NCBI GenBank assembly: GCA_964477485.1
Contig: CAYZEE010000028.1
Span: forward strand, 1-15,647
Source: CAYZEE01 sp964477485
GTDB taxonomy: Bacteria > Patescibacteriota > Microgenomatia > Levybacterales > UBA12049
DNA: 15,647 bases
Direction of reading: 5' to 3'
The position numbers were made by a program, and so were the translations under genes. This document shows positions 6,458 to 13,858 of this stretch, one piece after another (positions within the stretch are counted from its first letter, which is position 1; the number at the start of each line of letters is the position of its first letter). The notes under the pieces were generated by a model. It had not been told where the DNA came from and made no database searches. It saw only the letters and a list, made by a program, of their open reading frames with translations.

Positions 6458-7645
6458 TCAGTCTGGATTTTTAGCCCTGAAATACCAAACTCCTTTTCTT
6501 TTCTCTCTTTGTACTGTCACTGACGTTTCCCTATTAAGTCTCAACGTAATTTCTAAAGATTCCGGAGTTTGGGGTTTGAAAAATAACCTTATGGTGTCAG
6601 CATTAAGTCCTACTTTTTCAGAAAGATCTTGGAGGGTAAACGACTGATCCGGACTGTTTTGAAGCATTTCTACAACTTGTAATCTATTTTTCCTGCTTTT
6701 TCTTTGTTTGCTTGAGGCTGAATGAGGATAATAGAATTCCGCAGAGTTTCTGGCAAACGTAACGTAGCTACCACTTATTTCCTGAAGATATGATAAATGG
6801 TTTTTAGAAGGGTTTCTTCCTGAGGAAAAAAGAAGAACAGGATAAACAACTTGAAAATATAAACTTTTTCCTTTAAGAGTTAAGCAAGCATCAGAATATT
6901 TCTCGTGCCCTCTAAATCCCCCTACTCTCTTAAGAAATCCTTGTTTTGATATTTTGCTTAAAATTCTACTGATCTTTGATCTAAGCCCTATCTCTCTCCA
7001 ATTTTTTTTGATCTTATCAGGAAGTCCGCCGAAGATATCATCTGCTGAATGTGGACCGTCAGTTTCTTCCAGCATCTTGATTATTTGATTATAGAGTAAG
7101 GAAAACCCAGGATAAGAATCAGCATCTGAAAGATTCTTATCTTTTATTTTTTCATATCTAACCTGTGTCCTGCCTGTTTGTAAATTCAATGCCTTATAAT
7201 CTATAATTTTATGATTATTCAAAGACATTAGATTATCCTCAACGACTCCTTGTGTCAATCCTAAAGCGGTTGCTAAATCTACCTCTCTAACCTCATAAGG
7301 ATGTCTTATCATATAATCAAGTATGCGAGCTCTGTTAAGAGGAGCTCTGGTTTCGCCGGAAGAACTGGTGTGTCCCAGAACGGAGAATAAAGACTGATTG
7401 GTTTTGCTTTCATACCATAAGACAGATAGGGCAGTAGGGATTCCGATTTTTTTTCCTCTTTCAGTCACGCCAAAACCCAGAAGACTTTGGACTCCATACT
7501 CATCAATTGCCCACTCCTCAGCTAAAAGCCCTACGTCGCAAAGGCTTTCCCGACAGTAACTTATTGCTCGATCTTTTACTTTATGCCCCTCATTCAATGC
7601 ATCCAAAAGGCTCTGTCCCCTGAAATAAATTTCTAAATCTCTCAA
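6458..7645 (-). CDS. Multi-winged-helix regulator-like protein, C-terminal part (apparently frameshifted)
   Basis: The 395-residue frame begins only with TTG (7645) and has no SD, ATG or promoter nearby, so it probably is not a free-standing gene. Content: an N-terminal domain (about 20-95) with EEWAIDEYG and LLGFGVTERGKKIGIPTALS, a winged-helix-like segment with a recognition-helix look near 102-165 (REVDLATALGLTQGVVEDNL), a second near 178-270 and a third at 315-395 (TLQDLSEKVGLNADTIRLFF). No membrane segment is seen. I infer a DNA-binding transcription regulator; no named family is recognised. Dropping one G in the GGGG run at 7617-7620 joins it smoothly to the upstream frame as ...FRNLFQG|QSLLDALNEG..., making one protein of about 508 residues. 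Confidence 0.6.
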   Translation of the reverse strand: MRDLEIYFRGQSLLDALNEGHKVKDRAISYCRESLCDVGLLAEEWAIDEYGVQSLLGFGVTERGKKIGIPTALSVLWYESKTNQSLFSVLGHTSSSGETRAPLNRARILDYMIRHPYEVREVDLATALGLTQGVVEDNLMSLNNHKIIDYKALNLQTGRTQVRYEKIKDKNLSDADSYPGFSLLYNQIIKMLEETDGPHSADDIFGGLPDKIKKNWREIGLRSKISRILSKISKQGFLKRVGGFRGHEKYSDACLTLKGKSLYFQVVYPVLLFSSGRNPSKNHLSYLQEISGSYVTFARNSAEFYYPHSASSKQRKSRKNRLQVVEMLQNSPDQSFTLQDLSEKVGLNADTIRLFFKPQTPESLEITLRLNRETSVTVQREKRKGVWYFRAKNPD

Positions 7646-7985
7646 CGACTGTATCTAAAGGCATATACGTTCCAGGTGAAGCATTCCGGGCAATTTCAAG
7701 AAAGAGTCCTGCCTTTACTCCGTTATTTAGTCCTGATAGGACTTGTCCTGTTTCTTTCCACTGTTCCTCTGTAAACTCAGGAAGGCTTCTTCCGAAAGCT
7801 TCCCACCTATCTAGAAGAATCATTCTTCTTGCTTGCCGGTACTCAGGATCCTCTTTTAGAACTCCTAAATATTCTTGGGCAACAGGAAACAATCCGCTTC
7901 TTCTATCAGTACGAAGTATATCTGATTCCACTCTACTAAAATTTCTTGCCTTATTAAGCTGCTGTTGAAATTCAGGTGAACCCAT
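7590..7985 (-). CDS. N-terminal part of the same regulator-like gene, ending soon after an apparent frameshift
   Basis: 131 residues from the ATG at 7985. The longer alternative start at 8021 (TTG) is rejected because a -10 box lies between the two, 7 nt before the ATG. The protein is soluble and helical (PEFQQQLNKARNFSRVESDI, ARRMILLDRWEAFGRSLPEF). After FRNLFQG the frame ends with eight residues (TEPFGCIE) that look like out-of-frame sequence, while the next frame continues as a plausible helix. Frames overlap by 56 nt. Alternatives to a frameshift mutation or sequencing error are programmed +1 frameshifting at the G run, or two truly separate overlapping genes. The gene lies 51 bp downstream of tRNA-Lys on the same strand. 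Family unknown. Confidence 0.55.
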   Translation of the reverse strand: MGSPEFQQQLNKARNFSRVESDILRTDRRSGLFPVAQEYLGVLKEDPEYRQARRMILLDRWEAFGRSLPEFTEEQWKETGQVLSGLNNGVKAGLFLEIARNASPGTYMPLDTVVERFRNLFQGTEPFGCIE

Positions 7986-7992
7986 GTGGGGA

Positions 7993-8021
7993 ATTATAGC
8001 AGAAAAAGGAAGGTTAATCAA
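7993..8021 (-). promoter_or_regulatory. Promoter of the regulator-like gene, predicted leaderless
   Basis: Minus-strand TTGATT (8021-8016), 17-bp spacer, TATAAT (7998-7993) with an extended TGc in front, then 7 nt to the ATG at 7985. This is one of the best promoter matches in the window and it decides the start codon. Confidence 0.7.
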
Positions 8022-8036
8022 CTATAGGATATTCTG

Positions 8037-8109
8037 CGAGCCGCCGGGGAATCGAACCCCGAACCGATTCCTTAAGAGGGAATTGCTCTGCCAGTTGAGC
8101 TAGCGGCCC
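8037..8109 (-). tRNA. tRNA-Lys (anticodon CTT)
   Basis: The minus strand folds into a complete cloverleaf. Acceptor GGGCCGC (8109-8103) pairs with GCGGCTC (one G-T wobble). The anticodon stem ATTCC/GGAAT closes the loop CTCTTAA, giving anticodon CTT (reads AAG). The T-arm is CGGGG-TTCGATT-CCCCG. The discriminator is G and the 3' CCA is not encoded. Confidence 0.96.
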
Positions 8110-8118
8110 ACATTTAGT

Positions 8119-8147
8119 ATACTACAATAGGTTTTTTAACATTGCAA
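8119..8147 (-). promoter_or_regulatory. Probable tRNA-Lys promoter
   Basis: Minus-strand TTGCAA (8147-8142), 17-bp spacer, TAGTAT (8124-8119); an overlapping TATACT (8121-8116) is an alternative -10 with a 20-bp spacer. The transcript would start within a few bases of the mature tRNA 5' end at 8109. Confidence 0.45.
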
Positions 8148-8163
8148 GGTTTTATCCCATTTT

Positions 8164-8239
8164 GCGCCTGTAGCTCAATGGATAGAGCACACGGCTTCGG
8201 ACCGTGGGGTTGGGGGTTCGACTCCCTTCAGGCGCGCCA
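8164..8239 (+). tRNA. tRNA-Arg (anticodon TCG)
   Basis: Complete cloverleaf: acceptor GCGCCTG pairs with CAGGCGC, the D-arm contains AGCTCAATGGATAGAGC, the anticodon stem CACGG/CCGTG closes loop CTTCGGA (anticodon TCG), and the T-loop is TTCGACT. The discriminator is G and the terminal CCA is encoded (8237-8239), unlike the neighbouring tRNA-Lys. No clear promoter of its own could be assigned in the 54 bp between the two tRNAs. Confidence 0.96.
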
Positions 8240-8263
8240 AGCAAGGAAGACATAAAAGGGCAC

Positions 8264-8293
8264 TTGACAAGTTAATTTATTATGTTCTATTCT
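8264..8293 (+). promoter_or_regulatory. Promoter of the NPCBM/dockerin surface protein gene, predicted leaderless
   Basis: Perfect TTGACA at 8264-8269, 18-bp spacer, TATTCT at 8288-8293 (4 of 6), then 8 nt to the in-frame ATG at 8302. Another ATG at 8298 is out of frame. Read-through from tRNA-Arg, 24 bp upstream of the -35, is also possible. Confidence 0.6.
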
Positions 8294-8301
8294 AGAAATG
8301 G

Positions 8302-10098
8302 ATGGCAATTAGGATGCCTGAAATTATTACAATTGATTCGCACTCAAAGAAGGAAGGCGAAAGAGAAAAAGGGGAAATATTCAGTGTATTATGGCGGTCG
8401 TATTCTTCGCTTGATAGATTCACCAAACTGTTTATTGTAATTGTTGTTATATTCGGTCTAGTAACCCCCTATATTGTTAATCAATATCTAAGCTTGCGTC
8501 AAAGAGCAGCGGATAGCCTCGGTGTAGTCAACACGGTAGACGATGTAGTCAACGACATGACAGGCTACCATGAAGGATGTCTTGAGGGACAACCAACCGG
8601 TTTCTCCTGGAACAAGCAACCTGAGGCAGATAACCCCGTGCCACCATCTGGCTACGACGCAATGACTTATTGGGGAGTAATATATGCAGACTGCGCCGGT
8701 AACCCTGCGACAAATACCAGAGTTCAAGTTGCAAATATTAAGGCATATGTCCTACTTAAAAGTACAAACAGTTGGCAACTTATACAATCCCAGGGAAGCC
8801 TAGCAGGGTGTTATTATACGGAGGATTGGAGTTCCAACGATTGTTCATTTGACATAAGAAATGAGTCTGTAGGTCAATCAATTAAGCCCAAATCAAACAT
8901 GGCTGCGCACTTTTATGCAGGTGATGCACGCCCAACTTACAACAACTCTGATGTTATAGGTTTATTTGTCACCGCAGATGCAAGACTAATTGTCGATAAT
9001 CCTAATTTACCGGATGACACATCTATCGCGAAATTGCTCATGGATGTAGGAGGTGACTGGTGGCAGAGTCCATCAGCGCCATATCCAAACAACGCGCAGG
9101 TTGGACTTGGCAAGTTTAAATATCTTACAACTACGTGGCGCGCTTTCAACATGATATTAACAAAAGATAGCTATGTTCCACCTCCCCCAGGAGAAGCTTC
9201 CCATACAATTAATCCAACTCCGATCATAGACAACCCTCCTCCGAACCTTAGCTCGACATTCGTTACGGCAACACCTACGCCAACTCCCACGCCAATGGCA
9301 TCAAGTCCTACGCCAACTACAAATCAACAACAGACGTTTTCTGTTCCTCCGGGGTCACTGCTTGCAAGTGACCATGCTTATCTCTCCGACCTCCCTTGGA
9401 CACAGGTTGCCAATGGATCGGGGAATGTTAAAAAAGACACCTCAAGCGGCGGATCTACTATTACAATCAATGGATACAAATATCCAAAGGGTCTTGGCGT
9501 TGATGCGCCCTCGACAGTAACTTTGACTTTGAACAGTCAATGTTCCTCTCTCAATGCAAACATGGGAATTGACGATGAAACTGGTGGCCTTGGATCTGTT
9601 ATTTTCCAAATATACGGCGACAATAAGCTTATTTGGCAATCAGGCGTTATTAACGGGAAAAAAAATGCGGCGAATGCTGGTGTTAATTTAACCGGAGTGA
9701 ACCAGTTGAAACTTCAAGTTATTGACGGTGGTAATGGCAATACTACCTATGATCATGCAGATTGGGCAAGTCCTATTCTTCAATGCAAACCTAGTTATAT
9801 CTCGTCATACCGTCCCACTAACAATTTAACTGATACAGATCATGACGGCTTCCCGGATGCAATAGAAAATTACATTGGGACAGATCCGACAAATTCCTGT
9901 GGGGTTAACGCATGGCCGCCAGACATCGATAATGACGGCATAGTTAATATAATAGACATTGCAAGAATCTCCCGCCTTTACGACACTCACATAGGTGACG
10001 GTAGATACAATAAACGTTATGATTTAAATGCTGACGGTGTAATAGACAGGACGGATTTAGATATTGTTGGATCTTACTTCCTTAAAAAGTGTAAATAG
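8302..10098 (+). CDS. Membrane-anchored surface protein with NPCBM, TSP3-like and dockerin-like domains
   Basis: 598 residues. A charged cytoplasmic N-terminus (1-40) is followed by a membrane helix (about 42-60) ending in SLRQRAADS, a cysteine-containing extracellular domain of unknown type (about 75-290), and a Thr/Pro linker (about 318-345, repeated TPTP). Residues about 350-495 match the NPCBM carbohydrate-binding-like module: YLSDLPW, YPKGLGVDAPS, MGIDDETGGLGSVIFQIYGD and YDHADWASPILQC. D511 onward is a calcium-binding TSP3-like segment (DTDHDGFPDAIENYIGTDP), and 541-598 resembles a type I dockerin with two loops (DIDNDGIVNIIDI and DLNADGVIDRTDL). I infer glycan binding and calcium-dependent protein attachment at the cell surface. 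No catalytic domain is visible. No cohesin is seen in the window. Confidence 0.88.
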   Translation: MAIRMPEIITIDSHSKKEGEREKGEIFSVLWRSYSSLDRFTKLFIVIVVIFGLVTPYIVNQYLSLRQRAADSLGVVNTVDDVVNDMTGYHEGCLEGQPTGFSWNKQPEADNPVPPSGYDAMTYWGVIYADCAGNPATNTRVQVANIKAYVLLKSTNSWQLIQSQGSLAGCYYTEDWSSNDCSFDIRNESVGQSIKPKSNMAAHFYAGDARPTYNNSDVIGLFVTADARLIVDNPNLPDDTSIAKLLMDVGGDWWQSPSAPYPNNAQVGLGKFKYLTTTWRAFNMILTKDSYVPPPPGEASHTINPTPIIDNPPPNLSSTFVTATPTPTPTPMASSPTPTTNQQQTFSVPPGSLLASDHAYLSDLPWTQVANGSGNVKKDTSSGGSTITINGYKYPKGLGVDAPSTVTLTLNSQCSSLNANMGIDDETGGLGSVIFQIYGDNKLIWQSGVINGKKNAANAGVNLTGVNQLKLQVIDGGNGNTTYDHADWASPILQCKPSYISSYRPTNNLTDTDHDGFPDAIENYIGTDPTNSCGVNAWPPDIDNDGIVNIIDIARISRLYDTHIGDGRYNKRYDLNADGVIDRTDLDIVGSYFLKKCK

Positions 10099-10189
10099 CT
10101 TTCTCAATAGACAACTATTCTAACAGGTTTTTCCTCGTTAATACTTTAGGGTACAGTGCATGCAATCAACTAATATTTTATTTTGTTTA

Positions 10190-10198
10190 TGATAAAAT
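10190..10198 (+). promoter_or_regulatory. Extended -10 promoter of the 1092-aa fusion gene, predicted leaderless
   Basis: TGA-TAAAAT (TG at 10190-10191, -10 at 10193-10198), then 6 nt of A and the ATG at 10205. No convincing -35. The A/T-rich context makes this weaker than the rnhB, SDR or 7985 promoters. Confidence 0.45.
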
Positions 10199-10204
10199 AA
10201 AAAA

Positions 10205-13200
10205 ATGGATAAAAATCATTTCTGGGAATTTTTAAGAATTTTTATAGGCTGGCCGATTTCCATAGTCGCAATTTTTTTTCTCATCAAACTTTTCCTGCCG
10301 AATCTTAACCAGATTCTAGAAAAAATAAGAACCCCTGATATATTTATTTTGATAATCTCGGTCGTTTGTTTAACTACATTTTATTTTCTACGTTCGTATC
10401 TTTGGAAAATGCTTCTTAAGGAGAAAGGTTATGCTATTCCTCTTAAAGACACCGCATTTCTCTGGGGCATGTCGGAGCTTAAAAGATTTGCTCCCGGCAA
10501 CATTTGGTCATTCTTGGGAAAATTTTCGGTTTTTTCCAAAAAAGATGTTGATAAAAAGACGCTTGGTTATCTTATCCTCTTTGAGGCAGAATTTTTCGTC
10601 TTTGGCTGTCTTATTATTTCTGCATTTTCGATTCCCTTTATACTTAAATATGTGTTATCTATAAAACAAAATTTAATACTCATCACATCGGTATTAGGAG
10701 TTTTAATTTTTTTAGTATCATTAATCTTTATCTTCAATCAGAAAGTGAAAAAATGGAAATTTTTACCTGATTTCCCACCATCGACCAACTTGAGTCTTCT
10801 TTTTATTTCTATTCTTGCTCTCTCTTTTTTTGGTATGGGTACATATTTTGCTATTGCGTCTATTTCCTCTCTAAATCCTGCATCAATTGTTTGGTTCGCA
10901 AGTTTTTTTGTCTTTTCGATACTTATAGGGTATATATCTTTTGTAACACCGATGGGGCTGGGGATAAGGGAAGCGGTGCTAACAATCGGCCTTTCGAAAT
11001 TCCTAACCCTGAGTCTTGCCGTAGTTTTGGCAATATATGCAAGAATTATTCTTATAATATCTGAGATAGTATTTCTAATTCTTGCCTATCTATGGAAAAA
11101 CGTTAAAATCAAAGTGTTCCTCAAAGTTGAAAATTTTATTAAAAGCCATCCGCATGAAACAATCCTTGCGATTCTTGTTCTTGTTTACATCACATATTTT
11201 ACCTGTGCAAGTTTTTTAAGATACGACAACTTTTATACAGGACGTTTTGATCTCGGAAATATGGACCAGACAGTATGGAATACTATCCACGGCAGAATAT
11301 TTCAAATTACAGATCCCAACGGGACAAATATTATCTCCCGTCTTGCCTTTCATGCTGATTTTATCCTGGTTCTTATCTCTCCTTTGTACCTTATCTGGTC
11401 AAATCCCAAAATGCTTCTAATGCTTCAGTCAGTGATTTTAGGAGCCGGCGCTGTTTTCATTTATTTACTCTCTTGGGAAATTTTAAAAAACAAGAAGCTA
11501 TCCCTTGTCTTTTCATTCGCTTTTCTGATAACCCCTTCGATAGGGTATGCCAATTTATACGACTTCCATCCGGTTGTTTTTGCAACAACATTTTTGCTTG
11601 CAACTTTTTACTTTTTAAAACGTAAGAACTACTTTTGGTTTGTAGTTTTTCTTTTGCTATCAGCGCTCACAAAAGAACAAATTTGGATAATCGCGGCATT
11701 ATTTGGCTTGTACGTTATTTTCATTAAAAAGAAAAAGCTTTTAGGGGGAGCTCTAGCAATCTCATCTGTTCTTATTTTTTACTATCTGATCTGGCATGCA
11801 ATACCTTCTGCCTTAGGAGGACAACACTTTGCTCTTGCTTATTATTCTGATTTTGGAGATTCTCCGACAAGTGTTATCAAGAATATTATTTTTTCTCCCC
11901 AAAAGACATTCTCTGTCATACTCCAGAAAAATCAGTTGCTATATCTTCTCGATATATTTTTGCCGCTTGGCTTCCTGTCTTTATTAAATCCTTTACCTCT
12001 TATTTTTGCAGTCCCGGATCTAATGCTCAATCTTTTAAGTAAAAACGCTACGCTTCATGAAATTTACTATCAATACTCATCGTCAATTACTCCTTTTATC
12101 TTTATTTCTGCTATCTACGGCATGTCGAATCTTAAAAATAAAGTCCCGAAGATTAATGTAAATGCCTGTGTTTTCTTTATATTTTTCTTCTCGTTTTTAT
12201 CTTCCATAATCCTAGGCCCTCTTCCCGGCTCGCTTAAGCCAAACATTGATATGTTCACAAAACCTCAGCCTGATAGAAAAACAATTGATGACTTTCTGTC
12301 ATCAATCCCCGGAAAATTTAGTATAGCTGCAACAAATAATCTTGGATCCCATCTATCGCATAGAGAAGCTATTTATACAATACCCGTAGGTATGAACAAA
12401 GCAGACATAATTCTTTTTCTTTTAAACGACCCATTTGCACAACCCTCGTTAAATGCTCAAAAACAGTTTGCAAAACAAATGGAACACGACAAAAATTATA
12501 TCGAAGTCTTCAAAAAAGATGATTTTATCGTCTTTGAAAAAAGGAATCTTTACCTTGAAAAAGGACGGAAAAAAATAAATAAGGTAGAGCTGTTTCCCTT
12601 ATCTATTCCTACTCTTGAAAGCAGACACTACGACGACGGGGAAATTAAAATAGAAAGGAGAGTAAGCTCCTCAAAATTATTTTCAAGCTACATAATTTCA
12701 TACCCGGCAGACGGTCTTAAGATATACGCTCTCATGAATATTCCAAACTTAAAGAAACCGAAAAACGGATTTCCGGTTGTCATAATAAACCATGGATATA
12801 TAAATCCTAAAGAGTACAGTACGATTACCTCCTACAAAGCTATTACAGACTATTTCGCATCCCATGGTTATCTTGTCATAAAACCCGACTATCGCGGAAA
12901 CGGAAAATCCGAATTGGATAACCAGGCTCTTATGAGATTCGCGTATCCCATCGATGTTATGAATCTAATAGCCTCGCTTAAAAATATCATTGACGCAGAT
13001 TCAGGCAACATTTATCTTTGGGGGCACTCAATGGGCGGCGAGGTAGCTCTTGAAGTCCTGGAAATTGCAGGAAAAAATCCCGATTTTTCAGCGAAAATAA
13101 AGGCTGCTGTTTTATGGGCCCCTGTTACAGATCCTGTACGATGGTTTTCAAGATCACATGTTTCAAGTCTTGAAGAAGCCACAATCACACCTTTTCCTTA

Positions 13201-13483
13201 TACAAAGACATTTCAAATTCTCGGAACTCCCGATCGGAACCCCAAGCTCTGGCAGAGTCTTTCTCCACTTAACTATCTCTCAAATATCCGTACACCAATA
13301 CAAATAGACCAGGGAACTTTAGATGAGACTGTTCCATATAGTTGGTCTATAGAACTTTACAATGATTTGGAAAGTATAAACAAAAACGCGGAACTTCATT
13401 TATATCCCAATAACAACCACAATATAATTCAGTCGTGGAGAGAAGCTTCGAAAAACTCTCTAGACTTTTTCAAGAATCATTGA
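10205..13483 (+). CDS. Triple-domain fusion: flippase-like membrane domain, DUF2079 and alpha/beta hydrolase
   Basis: 1092 residues in one uninterrupted frame. Residues about 5-300 form a multi-helix domain like the LPG-synthase/UPF0104 flippase-like family (ELKRFAPGNIWSFLGKFSVF, VTPMGLGIREAVL). About 315-785 is DUF2079, a polytopic GT-C-like membrane family, with its signature FDLGNMDQTVWNT (348 on), FHPVVFATTFLLATFYFLKR, and the characteristic tail ATNNLGSHLSHREAIYTIPVG. About 800-1092 is a prolyl-oligopeptidase-like alpha/beta hydrolase: oxyanion-region NHG near 863, nucleophile S942 in GHSMGG, acid D1040 in GTLDETVP, base H1072 in NNNHNI. All three triad residues are present, so it should be active. 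I infer an envelope lipid- or glycan-modifying enzyme whose hydrolase acts on a surface ester or peptide; substrate unknown. Confidence 0.88.
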   Translation: MDKNHFWEFLRIFIGWPISIVAIFFLIKLFLPNLNQILEKIRTPDIFILIISVVCLTTFYFLRSYLWKMLLKEKGYAIPLKDTAFLWGMSELKRFAPGNIWSFLGKFSVFSKKDVDKKTLGYLILFEAEFFVFGCLIISAFSIPFILKYVLSIKQNLILITSVLGVLIFLVSLIFIFNQKVKKWKFLPDFPPSTNLSLLFISILALSFFGMGTYFAIASISSLNPASIVWFASFFVFSILIGYISFVTPMGLGIREAVLTIGLSKFLTLSLAVVLAIYARIILIISEIVFLILAYLWKNVKIKVFLKVENFIKSHPHETILAILVLVYITYFTCASFLRYDNFYTGRFDLGNMDQTVWNTIHGRIFQITDPNGTNIISRLAFHADFILVLISPLYLIWSNPKMLLMLQSVILGAGAVFIYLLSWEILKNKKLSLVFSFAFLITPSIGYANLYDFHPVVFATTFLLATFYFLKRKNYFWFVVFLLLSALTKEQIWIIAALFGLYVIFIKKKKLLGGALAISSVLIFYYLIWHAIPSALGGQHFALAYYSDFGDSPTSVIKNIIFSPQKTFSVILQKNQLLYLLDIFLPLGFLSLLNPLPLIFAVPDLMLNLLSKNATLHEIYYQYSSSITPFIFISAIYGMSNLKNKVPKINVNACVFFIFFFSFLSSIILGPLPGSLKPNIDMFTKPQPDRKTIDDFLSSIPGKFSIAATNNLGSHLSHREAIYTIPVGMNKADIILFLLNDPFAQPSLNAQKQFAKQMEHDKNYIEVFKKDDFIVFEKRNLYLEKGRKKINKVELFPLSIPTLESRHYDDGEIKIERRVSSSKLFSSYIISYPADGLKIYALMNIPNLKKPKNGFPVVIINHGYINPKEYSTITSYKAITDYFASHGYLVIKPDYRGNGKSELDNQALMRFAYPIDVMNLIASLKNIIDADSGNIYLWGHSMGGEVALEVLEIAGKNPDFSAKIKAAVLWAPVTDPVRWFSRSHVSSLEEATITPFPYTKTFQILGTPDRNPKLWQSLSPLNYLSNIRTPIQIDQGTLDETVPYSWSIELYNDLESINKNAELHLYPNNNHNIIQSWREASKNSLDFFKNH

Positions 13484-13525
13484 TTTGCCAATCTTTTCCT
13501 GTTTAGAAAGACATATGTTCCAAGG

Positions 13526-13554
13526 TTGACAAAATATTTTGAATAATCTATACT
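13526..13554 (+). promoter_or_regulatory. Strong sigma70 promoter of the arsR-LUD operon
   Basis: TTGACA at 13526-13531, exactly 17 bp, TATACT at 13549-13554. This is the closest match to the full consensus in the window. Predicted start near 13561, giving a leader of about 24 nt without an evident SD. Confidence 0.8.
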
Positions 13555-13564
13555 GAGGTATAGA
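13547..13564. promoter_or_regulatory. Palindromic operator over the -10 box and start site
   Basis: TCTATAC-tgag-GTATAGA is a perfect 7-4-7 inverted repeat that covers the -10 hexamer and the predicted transcription start. Because the first gene of the operon encodes a dimeric winged-helix repressor, this is the obvious candidate for autorepression. Confidence 0.7.
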
Positions 13565-13584
13565 AATATTTAAATAAATAAATT

Positions 13585-13854
13585 ATGAATAGGGATGCAA
13601 CAAAAATTCTAAAAGCATTGTCCGATAATACAAGAGCTGATATAGTCAAAAAACTCATTGATAGCAACAAAGAGGTTGCATGCAAAGACCTGTCAAGAAA
13701 ATTCACACTTTCTCAACCAACATTATCCTATCATTTCAATAAACTCATGGATGCAAATATCCTAAAAGTAAGAAAAAACGGAGCAAACCATTACTATAGC
13801 ATTGACAGAAATTATCTGCGAAAATCAGGAATTATAATCGAGAGAATAATCTAA
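13585..13854 (+). CDS. ArsR/SmtB-type winged-helix transcription repressor
   Basis: 89 residues. An N-terminal helix with KALSDNTRADIVKKL, the helix-turn-helix CKDLSRKFTLSQPTLSYHFNKL (about 38-59) and the wing VRKNGANHYYSID are typical of ArsR-family repressors. The classical metal-binding ELCVCDL box is replaced by EVACKDLS with a single cysteine, so a metal sensor of the ArsR/SmtB alpha-3 type is unlikely; redox or metabolite sensing, or an unliganded repressor, is more plausible. It is separated by 4 nt from the LUD gene and sits behind a strong promoter containing a perfect palindrome, suggesting autoregulation. Confidence 0.88.
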   Translation: MNRDATKILKALSDNTRADIVKKLIDSNKEVACKDLSRKFTLSQPTLSYHFNKLMDANILKVRKNGANHYYSIDRNYLRKSGIIIERII

Positions 13855-13858
13855 TAAT

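Noticed and set aside
7986..8021. Upstream TTG start for the regulator N-terminal gene
   Set aside because: A TATAAT box and its spacing to the ATG at 7985 fall inside this stretch, so it is promoter and not coding.
8110..8163. A separate promoter for tRNA-Arg
   Set aside because: TTTTAT near 8150 has no partner -35 at proper spacing; evidence too weak to list.
10106..10119. AATAG / CTATT hairpin after the dockerin gene
   Set aside because: Only a 5-bp A/T-rich stem with no following T tract, so not a convincing terminator.
10176..10202. TTTTATTTT / AAAATAAAA inverted repeat before the fusion gene
   Set aside because: Pure A/T composition in an A/T-rich spacer; too weak for a terminator and likely by chance.
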